A stretch of 64,000 nt of DNA from [Ruminococcus] lactaris ATCC 29176 (lineage in GTDB: Bacteria; Bacillota; Clostridia; Lachnospirales; Lachnospiraceae). Below are positions 43,406-52,095 of this stretch, piece after piece. The stretch's first letter is position 1. Each line of letters opens with the position of its first letter. A program made the translations under genes and the position numbers. The stretch covers positions 2,356,001 through 2,420,000 of the forward strand of contig NZ_CP102292.1 in NCBI RefSeq assembly GCF_025152405.1, in the 5' to 3' direction. Below the pieces are notes generated by a model. The model was not told the DNA's origin and did no database searches. It saw only the letters and a program-made list of their open reading frames with translations.

Positions 43406-46400
43406 TTACTGATTCTCCTGTACTCCTGCTTCATCTACTGCCTTTTCAAACATCTTGTCCATTTTCTCTTCACATCCGAAAAGTACTCCATATACCTTGA
43501 TCCACTCGTACTGTGCAAGTTCCGTCTTTTCATCTGCACTCCGGTCAATGATCACCGGAATACCAAGCAATGCAAATTTTTCGGTGATTTCTTCCAATCT
43601 TTCTGTCTGTTCTTCTACGGTCAGTTCATCAGAATCACCGGTTGACTGCTCTTTTGTCTTCTTATCCTCTGTCTTTGCACTGTCCTTTTTCGTGCTGTCT
43701 GTCTTTGCATCGTCATTTTTTTCTGCATCTTCTGCATCTCTCGGCAGAAGTTCTCCCGGAAGCAATGCAAGAGATACTTCTTTCTTCACAAGTGCTTTTA
43801 ATTCCGGTTTTTCAAAGCTTCCCCCGTAAATAACTTCAGCATCCGCTTCATCTTCATCCTCATTTACCTGCATTTTTTCTGCAATCTCAGGAACAGTACA
43901 AGCTTTCTGCTCCATTCCTACTGCTGCCACAGAGTCAAGGAGATCCAGTTCTTTCATCTGTTCAAGGATCTCATCTGATGCCACATAGGTTTTATCTGCC
44001 GGCATTTTCACAATGATCATATCCTGATCCAGACCGACCGGTACTTCTACGTCTTCCGGCACAAGCAGATATTTTACAACATTGCCTTTATACAGTTCTG
44101 CTGCCAGTTCTTCTTCACTGACTCCATTCTGATCCGACGTGGAATCTCCGCTTTCCTCTTCCGCAGCGTCACTCTTACTGCTCTTATTTTCTGTGCTGTC
44201 TTTCTTATCGGACTTGGAAACCTCTTTCTCTGTATCCTCAGAAGTTTCTTTGGATGTCTTTTCAGGATCTCTTGCCGTATCTTTTGTCATGTCTACTTCC
44301 AACAGAACGATTCCCTGATCGTAATGGTAGATCTTGAAATATTCTGCATATTCCAGTTCTGTTTCTGACTGATATTCAAGTCCCATGATCTCCGGTGCTT
44401 TTTCGTCCAGTGTCTTATTACTGTTCTCCCCGACAGTTGTGCCATTTCCTGCTGCGGCAAGATAGACGAAAATACTGTACTCGATCTCATGTGCCACAGA
44501 CATCTTATCTGTCATTCCAAGGATCTTATTATTTTTATTCAATGCGATCGGGATAACTACGGTCGCTGTTCCTCCGCTCTTTGTCGTATAATATGTATTT
44601 CCGTTGGCTTTTACATACTGGTAATGGTCACTGCTGAATACCAGTGTTGCATAAGCCTGTCCATTTTTGATTGTTACTTTATTACAGGTAATCCTTACTT
44701 TTCCTGTACCGCCGGACCAGGTAAAGCGATCCGGTGTATATACTCCGTCTTTTAAGGCCGTTGTGCTGTCTACGCGTCCTGTAGAACCACTGGTATCTGC
44801 CTCATATTTTGACTCATGATCAGCCTTGCCGTCATTCTTTCCATTAGAACCATTGGATGGTTTCGTTGACGGTGTCGTTGGTTTTGTCGGGTTGGACGGT
44901 TTTGAATCATTTCCCTGATCATCTTTTCCGATATCACCGGTCTTTACAAGCGTATCAGATTTAAATGTCAGCATTCTGTCATACCAGATCTTATTTTTGA
45001 TCGAATAAGCTGCAACTGCAATTTTCTTATCTAATGACTCCACCGGAATTTCATAAGTATACTTTTCTCCGTTCTCTGTCATCTTTGTCTGGAATGGAAT
45101 CCAGCTTGATTTGTCTGCTGCCGCCGCCTGTTCTTTTGTTCCGACATACAGATAACCGTATCCCGTACCACTCAGCGTCAGAACCGCCTTCATCTTTCCA
45201 TTTTTTACAGTCAGTTCGCATCCAATGACACGGAACATAGACGCACTGGAATCCACCTGGATACTGTAAATTCCATCTGCCGGAACTTTTGTGCCAGGTT
45301 CCGGATCTGGTGTCGGATCAGGATCCGGTGTCGGAAGTTCTCCTGTCTTTGGCAGGATTCCATTAATATAGAAAGTACTCTGCTTTTCTGCCCATTTATT
45401 TGATTTCTGAATGTGGACTACATAATTGATCTCTTTTCCAAGATCCTTTGTTGGAATCGTAAATGTAAATGTCTTATAACCACTGGCGATCTCGGACTTA
45501 TCTTCCGCACTGATGGCACCGGCATCTTTCACACTATCCGCATCTGACACTGTTCCAAGATATAATTTATCATAAGCAGATGCCTGCGTAACCATAGTCA
45601 CGGTTGCTGTATCCCCATTGATGGAAATACTGCTGCCCCGTTCAAAATTCAGGCTTGCATAGCTGCTGGTCGGATATGCTGAGCCGTACAGATCATAAAC
45701 TCCATTTTCTGTTACATTTGCTTTTCCTTCCAGATTCGGCACATTGATATATAAATCTCTCGCCCAGGACATCCACGCAGAAGCCGTTCCCGGTGTAACT
45801 GCAATGTTCATTCCCTGCTTTTCTGCAGGAACTGTCAGTGTAAATGTCGTTGTATCATCCTCTGCACGATAAACTCCATTTACTGCAGATGTCTTATCTG
45901 CATCTGCCTGAACTCCCTGATACAGGCGGGTCCATTTCTGACCTTTCACATTCAAAGTCAGGATTACATTTTTTCCCTTTAATACCGCCTTTGAAGAAAC
46001 AATATTGAAATCATTGTACGCTGCACCCGTTCCCCCGGCGATCACTTTTACTGCATCTGCCGCACTCGGAAGTTCTGTGATTCCCTCATCCGGGATATAC
46101 ATCCACAGATACTGGTTCGAGTACCAGCTTCCATCCGGCTTTCCAAGTGTTACTGGGATTGTCGTTCCCTTTGCAGAAGCCGGCAGATGGAATGTGAAGC
46201 TCCATTCTCCATTTGCTTCTGTGCCATTTGCTACAGATTCTTTCAGTTCATCATCTTTATAGCCAAAATAGATCTTGTCAAAGGAGACATTCTTTGTTGA
46301 CAGAGTGATCTCCAGTTCCTCTCCATCCTGTACCACTTTTGATTCACTGGTCTTGAACATTGCAAAGTCAGCTCCGTTGGACTTTACTACTTTTACCTGA

Positions 46401-47995
46401 TTCCCCGTAACAACCGGAGCCTCCGGCAGCTTCACTACTGCTTCGGAAGAAGTGACACTCGTTCCTGTCGCATCAGAAACGATACAACGATACTTTCCTG
46501 CTGTCTCCAGAGACATGGTAAATGTATATGTTGCAGTCTTTGCAGTAACTCCGGTACAGTCTGCCCACGTTGCACCATCGGCACTGAACTGCCACTGATA
46601 ATTCAGATTGATTCCTTCTTCACCGGATGCCTCCACCGACAGTGCCACAGAACTTCCGCTGCCTGCCTCAGTCTCCTGCTTCGGCTGCGTTGTGATGTTG
46701 ATCTCTGACGGTTTCACAAAATCGTCCATTGCAGGAAGCTTGAATGCCAGTGAACTTGAAGTGCTCCACTTCTGCGTTCTTCCATTTCTTGGTACAAAAG
46801 AGACTTCTCCGCCTGCTTTTTCAAGTGGCACGGTAAAGGTAAATTTTTCAAGATTTTTTTCTGTATCGACTTCACCTAAAATGATCGGTTCTTTTGTCTC
46901 ATCATTTCTATTTCCGATATAGATTGCATCATAAGTAAAACTGCCACTGCTTGCCGGCTGTATCCAGACCGAAACCTGCAATGCCCCGCCTTTTACAACC
47001 ACTTTAGATGCAGCGATCTTGATCATACTGTAAGCCTGTCCCGGCTTCTTTGCATCATCAGAACCATAAATTGCCGTAACTCCGTCATTTGCCTGATAAT
47101 CTTCTTTTTCTCCTGATGTCTGCACATCCGGGATACTCATCCACAGCAGATTTTCAGACCATGTTCCTTTATCTGAACGTCCTACCGAAACCGGAATCCA
47201 ACTGTTCTTTGCGGAAATCGGAACCTGGATCGTAAACTGGCAGGTACTTCCGGTATTCGTACCCTGAACATAATTGCTCTTATCCTCGTCTGTCGCTGCA
47301 CCGAGATACAGACGGTCAAACACAGTCTTTGTACCGGTACTAAAGGAAATCTCGATCTTATCCCCTTTTACGGTACACGTTGCATCTGTGATCGGGAACA
47401 TTCCATAAGAAGTTCCATCATTTTTCAGAACTTCAACCCCTGTGATCTCTTTCGTCGGTGTTACAAGTGTCTCTTTTGCAGTTGTCTCATCGGCCTGCTT
47501 TGCAGTTTCTTCCGAAGATTTCTCTTCTGCATCCTTTTTCTCCGCATCAGCTTTGTCAGACGGATCATCTGATTTTTCATTCATTTTTTCAGAATCTTTT
47601 CCTTCTCCCGTCTCATCAGAAGTATTCTGATCTTCTCCCGAATTTTCACCGGTACTGCCGGAATCCTGTGACGGTGTATTCTGATCCTGTGAACCTGTAT
47701 TTTCTGAACCTGCATTCTCAGAACCATTTTCTTTTGATCCGTTTCCGGTATGATCTGCATCAGCGGACTGCGATCCATCGGATGTATTGGTTCCACCAGA
47801 GGTATCTGTTCCACCGGAAGTATCTGTTCCTTCCTGAATGCCTGCTCCGTCTGCCAAATTTTCTCCTGCATTCACCGCTCCTGCCGCCTGTGCGGTCTCC
47901 GCATTTTCTGCGTATGCTTTCGTATAAGACATCGGTGAAACTGCCATAGAAAACGCAAGCAACATGGCAAGATATTTAACCTTTTTGTTCTTCAT
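43406..47995 (-). CDS. Large secreted multidomain protein of the B12 operon
   Basis: A 1529-aa protein I do not recognise by name. It has a signal peptide (1-29), a Gly/Ser/Asp/Glu-rich linker (about 30-180), then about seven beta domains of 100-115 residues, interrupted by one Ig-like domain (about 432-522, NYQWQFSADGATWADCTG). The domains share a DG-Y or similar start, a V-KNGK middle and a Y-GT-D motif (for example DGIYSIQVD, LTVKNGKMKA, YLYVGTKEQ), recalling NEAT-type haem-binding folds. The last 340 residues (about 1185-1529) resemble the first part of the neighbouring BtuF-like protein. There is no sortase signal or C-terminal helix. The cobalamin riboswitch upstream implies a role in cobamide capture (inference). 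Confidence 0.8.
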   Translation of the reverse strand: MKNKKVKYLAMLLAFSMAVSPMSYTKAYAENAETAQAAGAVNAGENLADGAGIQEGTDTSGGTDTSGGTNTSDGSQSADADHTGNGSKENGSENAGSENTGSQDQNTPSQDSGSTGENSGEDQNTSDETGEGKDSEKMNEKSDDPSDKADAEKKDAEEKSSEETAKQADETTAKETLVTPTKEITGVEVLKNDGTSYGMFPITDATCTVKGDKIEISFSTGTKTVFDRLYLGAATDEDKSNYVQGTNTGSTCQFTIQVPISAKNSWIPVSVGRSDKGTWSENLLWMSIPDVQTSGEKEDYQANDGVTAIYGSDDAKKPGQAYSMIKIAASKVVVKGGALQVSVWIQPASSGSFTYDAIYIGNRNDETKEPIILGEVDTEKNLEKFTFTVPLEKAGGEVSFVPRNGRTQKWSTSSSLAFKLPAMDDFVKPSEINITTQPKQETEAGSGSSVALSVEASGEEGINLNYQWQFSADGATWADCTGVTAKTATYTFTMSLETAGKYRCIVSDATGTSVTSSEAVVKLPEAPVVTGNQVKVVKSNGADFAMFKTSESKVVQDGEELEITLSTKNVSFDKIYFGYKDDELKESVANGTEANGEWSFTFHLPASAKGTTIPVTLGKPDGSWYSNQYLWMYIPDEGITELPSAADAVKVIAGGTGAAYNDFNIVSSKAVLKGKNVILTLNVKGQKWTRLYQGVQADADKTSAVNGVYRAEDDTTTFTLTVPAEKQGMNIAVTPGTASAWMSWARDLYINVPNLEGKANVTENGVYDLYGSAYPTSSYASLNFERGSSISINGDTATVTMVTQASAYDKLYLGTVSDADSVKDAGAISAEDKSEIASGYKTFTFTIPTKDLGKEINYVVHIQKSNKWAEKQSTFYINGILPKTGELPTPDPDPTPDPEPGTKVPADGIYSIQVDSSASMFRVIGCELTVKNGKMKAVLTLSGTGYGYLYVGTKEQAAAADKSSWIPFQTKMTENGEKYTYEIPVESLDKKIAVAAYSIKNKIWYDRMLTFKSDTLVKTGDIGKDDQGNDSKPSNPTKPTTPSTKPSNGSNGKNDGKADHESKYEADTSGSTGRVDSTTALKDGVYTPDRFTWSGGTGKVRITCNKVTIKNGQAYATLVFSSDHYQYVKANGNTYYTTKSGGTATVVIPIALNKNNKILGMTDKMSVAHEIEYSIFVYLAAAGNGTTVGENSNKTLDEKAPEIMGLEYQSETELEYAEYFKIYHYDQGIVLLEVDMTKDTARDPEKTSKETSEDTEKEVSKSDKKDSTENKSSKSDAAEEESGDSTSDQNGVSEEELAAELYKGNVVKYLLVPEDVEVPVGLDQDMIIVKMPADKTYVASDEILEQMKELDLLDSVAAVGMEQKACTVPEIAEKMQVNEDEDEADAEVIYGGSFEKPELKALVKKEVSLALLPGELLPRDAEDAEKNDDAKTDSTKKDSAKTEDKKTKEQSTGDSDELTVEEQTERLEEITEKFALLGIPVIIDRSADEKTELAQYEWIKVYGVLFGCEEKMDKMFEKAVDEAGVQENQ

Positions 47996-48187
47996 TTTTC
48001 CTCCTGTCTTGAATAATACGGGAAATAAGCTGAACTTATCTAAAAGTAAGTAAGAAACGTCAGAAAGACAATGAAAATAAACCGGTTTCTTTGAGCTGTC
48101 TGAGTCAGAAAAGAATTTCTTTTAAGAAAAGCTCCCGGATCCATTACTTTTCGGTACAATCAATTACTCGTGATCTGGAATGTACAT

Positions 48188-48385
48188 TCCCCGCACCAGC
48201 GACCGGCAGGTTTCCTGACTTACAAATCTTATGCCCGAACGCCTTCCCGGTCTCCCAGTGGCTGCGTCTTCACGCCTGCCGGTCACATTTGCTTACAGTG
48301 ACGAGTTCGTGCAGGAATTGCACCTGCTTCCCTTTTACCTGTTGCTATATCTTCCTATATAGAACAGCACCGAACGCTTTATTTA
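48188..48385 (-). promoter_or_regulatory. Cobalamin riboswitch
   Basis: The minus strand carries the ordered elements GTTCGGTGCTG, GGAAGCAGGTGCAATTCCTG, CACGAACTCGTCACTGTAAG, the B12-box-like GCCACTGGGAGACCGGGAAG, and AGTCAGGAAACCTGCCGG. It lies about 190 bp before the 1529-aa gene and controls the importer operon; B12 would lower expression. Confidence 0.94.
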
Positions 48386-48399
48386 CTTTTTTCTTCGCT

Positions 48400-48428
48400 A
48401 CTATAGCATGATGCCATAGGAAAGTCAA
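48400..48428 (-). promoter_or_regulatory. Sigma-A promoter of the B12 operon
   Basis: Minus strand TTGACT (48423-48428), 17-bp spacer, TATAGT (48400-48405), just ahead of the riboswitch and overlapping the end of the rsmH-like gene region. Confidence 0.82.
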
Positions 48429-48430
48429 CG

Positions 48431-49486
48431 TTACGCCTTGACCGCCCAACGCATCTTCGTCGATCTTGCACGCCCATTCTTTGCACATTCCTGTGCGGAC
48501 GGGCGGATCACATCCTTCGCATAATCAGAATAGATGCCTGCTTTATAACCTGCTTTTAATGCTTTCTTTACCAGCTTGTCCTCACCGGAATGAAACGTCA
48601 GGATTGCAACTCTTCCGCCCGGACGCAGTGCATCCGGCAATTTCTCCATAAACTCATACAAAACTTCAAACTCATTATTCACATCGATTCGCAGAGCCTG
48701 AAATGTTCTCTGACAGGTTTTCTTTACGATATCCTTTTTCTCTTTATTGTCTGGAAGAAAAGAAAGTGTCTTCTCGATCACGTTCCTGAGCTTTGTCGTT
48801 GTATCAATCCGGTTTCCTCTGCGAATCTCATCCGTGATCGCTTTTGCCAGTTCTTCACAATATGGTTCATCAGAATTTTCATATAACATTCCCGCAAGTT
48901 CTTCTCTTGAGATGGTATCCAGACGCTCTGCTGCACTGATTCCCTTTTCCTGATTCAGCCGCAAATCCAGAGGCCCATCGGCTTTAAATGAAAATCCTCT
49001 TTTGGGATTGTCAATCTGCATGGACGATACGCCAAGATCTGCCAAAATAAAATCGAATCCACCCACTTTCTCTGCAATTTCATCAATCGTGCAGAAATTC
49101 TGAAGGCAGACCGTCAGGATTTCCTCTCCGAATCCCTGCTCTTCCAGTCGTTTCTTCGTCTTTGCCGATTCCTCCGGGTCTACATCTGTAGCATAGATAT
49201 GCCCCTGTCCTTTCAAACATTCCAGCATGGCTTTTGTATGCCCGCCATATCCTAATGTTGCATCAAATCCGGTCTGTCCCGGCTGAATATCCAGGAAATC
49301 CAGTATTTCCTTTACCATAATTGAAATATGCATCCCGGCAGGAGTATTTCCCTTACGTATCACATGCTCCACGGTCTCCTGATATTTTTCCGGCTGAAGC
49401 TCTTTGTATTTTTCCTCGAATTTCTTCGGATATTTTCCTTTATACCGCACACGCCTTTTGTGCGGTGTCTGCTGCTCCTGACTCAT
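48431..49486 (-). CDS. rsmH: RsmH-like 16S rRNA (cytosine-N4) methyltransferase
   Basis: A 351-aa SAM-dependent methyltransferase of the MraW/RsmH family, which methylates C1402 of 16S rRNA. FDATLGYGGHTKAML is the SAM loop, LADLGVSSMQIDNPKRGFSF and ILTFHSGEDKLVKKAL are family blocks. It is longer than usual at the N-terminus (about 50 basic residues, KRRVRYKGKYPKKFEEKY), and the canonical HxPVL entry is replaced by GMHISIM. It is not in a division-wall cluster, so it is probably a divergent paralogue of the standard enzyme. Confidence 0.85.
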   Translation of the reverse strand: MSQEQQTPHKRRVRYKGKYPKKFEEKYKELQPEKYQETVEHVIRKGNTPAGMHISIMVKEILDFLDIQPGQTGFDATLGYGGHTKAMLECLKGQGHIYATDVDPEESAKTKKRLEEQGFGEEILTVCLQNFCTIDEIAEKVGGFDFILADLGVSSMQIDNPKRGFSFKADGPLDLRLNQEKGISAAERLDTISREELAGMLYENSDEPYCEELAKAITDEIRRGNRIDTTTKLRNVIEKTLSFLPDNKEKKDIVKKTCQRTFQALRIDVNNEFEVLYEFMEKLPDALRPGGRVAILTFHSGEDKLVKKALKAGYKAGIYSDYAKDVIRPSAQECAKNGRARSTKMRWAVKA

Positions 49487-49543
49487 ATTCTTTTATTTCC
49501 TTTCCTAAAATACACTCTGACTGAATTTTTCATTTTTATATAT

Positions 49544-49615
49544 GATGTCGGGGTCAAAAGCCCCCGACTTTGATGCCCACGGATTGCTCCGTGCTACTCA
49601 CTCTCACAATCCTAT
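49544..49615 (+). mobile_element. Truncated copy D of the 194-bp structured repeat
   Basis: The first about 70 bp of the element (GATGTCGGGGTCAAAAG to CACAATCCTATC). The right part is missing, and the second hairpin is damaged (GTGCTACTCAC). It encodes the stop and last residues of the oxidoreductase on the other strand. Confidence 0.88.
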
Positions 49616-50561
49616 CAAATATTTTGGCACATTCCAATGTCATCCGATGTGGAACTATGCTGCTTTCAGTCTTACCATTTCGTACACAGTCAACCATTTC
49701 TTTGATTTCATACACAAACCCATTTTCCGTCACCTGATCGGAATATTGCTCTATCAGCTTTCCCTGCCCATCGTACAAAACGATCTGATCTGCATAATGC
49801 GGATGTCGGATCATTATTTTTCCTTCTGATCCTGTCAGTTCCAGTCTTTCATCTACATTTGCCAGATACGTGGCAGTCATAAACGAAAGATGCTCCTCAT
49901 ACCGAAGTATAACATGTTCCGTCACATCCACCTGATCTTCATTGTAGATTACCTGAATCTGTTCTTCCTTCCAGTCTTCACCACAAAAATACATCGTCAG
50001 TGCCAACGCATAAATTAACAGATCCAATGCCGCCCCTCCACCGGCTTCTTTGTTAAAATAGCGATTTTCTTTATTCTTCGGAGCTGTAAATCCGATTTCA
50101 ACATTACTGACTGCAAGTTTACCGATACGCCCTTCCCGCAACCATTCTCTGGCTTTTCTATTTGCAGGAAGAAAAAGACTCCATACTCCCTCCATAACAA
50201 AAATTTTCTTTTCTTCTGCCAGCTTGAAAATTCTTTCTGCCTCCTCCGAACTTCCTGTCAATGCCTTTTCACACAAAACCGGAATCCCGTATCTGATACA
50301 TAATTCTGTCAACTGCACATGCATTCCGGTAACCACACCAATATAGACCCCATCCAGCTTTTCTTTCTGAAGCATTTCTTCATAATTTCCATAATAGGTA
50401 TGTATTTCATATTTCTCTGCAAACTCTCTGGCTCTTTCTTCTGATCTCGCTGCTACAGCAGTCACACAGACCTCTTCTGTCTTCTCTGCTGCATCGCAAA
50501 ATTTATTTGAAATATTTCCGGCACCCATAACGCCAAAACGAAAAGTTTCTTTCTTTTCCAT
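49554..50561 (-). CDS. Gfo/Idh/MocA family oxidoreductase, repeat-derived C-terminus
   Basis: NAD(P)-dependent sugar or polyol oxidoreductase, 335 aa. The Rossmann start is FRFGVMGAGNISNKF, the dinucleotide-binding CEKALTGSSEEAERIF has Ala where most relatives have Pro (EKP), and the C-terminal fold has GGGAALDLLIYALAL. About the last 19 residues (IVRVSSTEQSVGIKVGGF) come from the repeat fragment, which also supplies the TGA stop. The native tail was thus replaced; activity may remain because the active site lies upstream. Substrate unknown. Confidence 0.85.
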   Translation of the reverse strand: MEKKETFRFGVMGAGNISNKFCDAAEKTEEVCVTAVAARSEERAREFAEKYEIHTYYGNYEEMLQKEKLDGVYIGVVTGMHVQLTELCIRYGIPVLCEKALTGSSEEAERIFKLAEEKKIFVMEGVWSLFLPANRKAREWLREGRIGKLAVSNVEIGFTAPKNKENRYFNKEAGGGAALDLLIYALALTMYFCGEDWKEEQIQVIYNEDQVDVTEHVILRYEEHLSFMTATYLANVDERLELTGSEGKIMIRHPHYADQIVLYDGQGKLIEQYSDQVTENGFVYEIKEMVDCVRNGKTESSIVPHRMTLECAKIFDRIVRVSSTEQSVGIKVGGF

Positions 50562-50648
50562 CCCTTTTCTCTCCTTTACAAGTTATAATCTTGTCATGGC
50601 AATCGTTCCTGCAGTCAGAAGTACCAGCCCGGACTTTCTAAACATTTC

Positions 50649-52031
50649 TTAAATTTTTTGCTTTTTACCTAAGAGGATCGGCATCACCGTCAGAAGCATT
50701 GTTCCAAAGCTTGCGATCCCACCAATATAATTGCTGACCGGCTCTGCAACAAAGACTCCCTCAACTCCCATAAAATATGGGAGTAATATCGTCAATGGCA
50801 CAACGATCACAACTTTTCTCAACAGACTGAAAAAAATTGCCTGCTTCGGGAATCCCAGCCCCACGAATGTCGCCTGTCCGCAGAACATAAATCCCATCAT
50901 AAAAAATCCTGCAAAAAAGAGTTTCAGTGCCGGTGCTGCAATCTCAGCCAGTGCTTTGTCAGACGTAAAAAATCCCACCAGGAAAGACGGGAAGAAATGA
51001 ACCGTCAGCCATGCCAGCACCATATAGCTCAGAATCATACCGCACGTAACAAAAATTCCTTTCCTGACCCTCTCATATTCCTTTGCTCCGAAATTATAGC
51101 CAAGCACCGGTTTCGCACCTTCCGCCACACCGTTTGCCGCAAGATTGAAAATTTCACGCACCGAATTTAAAATCGTCATCGCACCGACATACAGATCTCC
51201 ACCCCAGCGTGCCAGCGTTGCATTGCAGGCGATCTGACTCAGACTGTTCGTAACGCACATAATAAAGCCTGACAGTCCCAGACCCAGGATGGAAAGAATC
51301 ATTTTTCTGTCTTTTAGCTTCATATACTTTCTCTGCAATGGGTACTGCACCTTTTTCCCAGTCAGAAACCACAGAACCCACATACATCCTGCCATCTGAC
51401 TGAGAACCGTTGCGATCGCTGCTCCCCGTACTCCCAGTTTCCACACAAAAATAAAAAGCGGGTCAAGAAAGAGATTCAGAACAGCCCCGATACAGACTGT
51501 CATCATTCCCATTGTCCCGAACCCCTGTGCATTAATGAACAGATTCATCCCTGAACTGATCATGATAAAAAGTGTCCCCAGCAGATAAATCTGTAAATAG
51601 GATGCTGCCACAGGATAAGTTGCATCCGATGCTCCCAGAAGATACAGGATCGGCTTCATAAAAATATAAAAGACACCCATCAATACAACTCCGGTTAAAA
51701 TAAGAAGTACAAAGCTTACATTCTCAAGCTTTAATGCCTTTTCCTCCTCTCCTGCACCTCTTGCGATAGACATCAGTGGTGCTCCACCGCCTGAATAAAG
51801 CTGCGTAAATGCACTCACGATCGATATAATCGGAAATACCAGCCCCACACCGGTCAGAGCCTGATCTGCTCCCTGACCGATATGTCCTAAATAGACCCGA
51901 TCTACCAGATTGTATAAAAGCTGCACCGCCTGTGCAATCGTGACCGGAACTGCCATGGACAAAATATTCCGGATCATTGATCCTTTTGAAAAATCATGCT
52001 CAACATTCTTTTTATTATTCATCGCTTTCAT
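50649..52031 (-). CDS. MATE family efflux transporter
   Basis: Multidrug or metabolite antiporter, 460 aa with 12 hydrophobic segments in two halves (MAVPVTIAQAVQLLYNLVDR and MTILNSVREIFNLAANG blocks). It uses Na+ or H+ gradients; the substrate is unknown. The frame is open to a TTG at 52073, but no good ribosome site supports that; I chose ATG 52031, and ATG 52022 is also possible. It lies between the oxidoreductase and the pucR-type gene. Confidence 0.88.
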   Translation of the reverse strand: MKAMNNKKNVEHDFSKGSMIRNILSMAVPVTIAQAVQLLYNLVDRVYLGHIGQGADQALTGVGLVFPIISIVSAFTQLYSGGGAPLMSIARGAGEEEKALKLENVSFVLLILTGVVLMGVFYIFMKPILYLLGASDATYPVAASYLQIYLLGTLFIMISSGMNLFINAQGFGTMGMMTVCIGAVLNLFLDPLFIFVWKLGVRGAAIATVLSQMAGCMWVLWFLTGKKVQYPLQRKYMKLKDRKMILSILGLGLSGFIMCVTNSLSQIACNATLARWGGDLYVGAMTILNSVREIFNLAANGVAEGAKPVLGYNFGAKEYERVRKGIFVTCGMILSYMVLAWLTVHFFPSFLVGFFTSDKALAEIAAPALKLFFAGFFMMGFMFCGQATFVGLGFPKQAIFFSLLRKVVIVVPLTILLPYFMGVEGVFVAEPVSNYIGGIASFGTMLLTVMPILLGKKQKI

Positions 52032-52095
52032 ACTGACTATTATAGTCTTCTTTTCATAAAACACCAGTACCAACTCATTTATCTTCTTTTTTACT

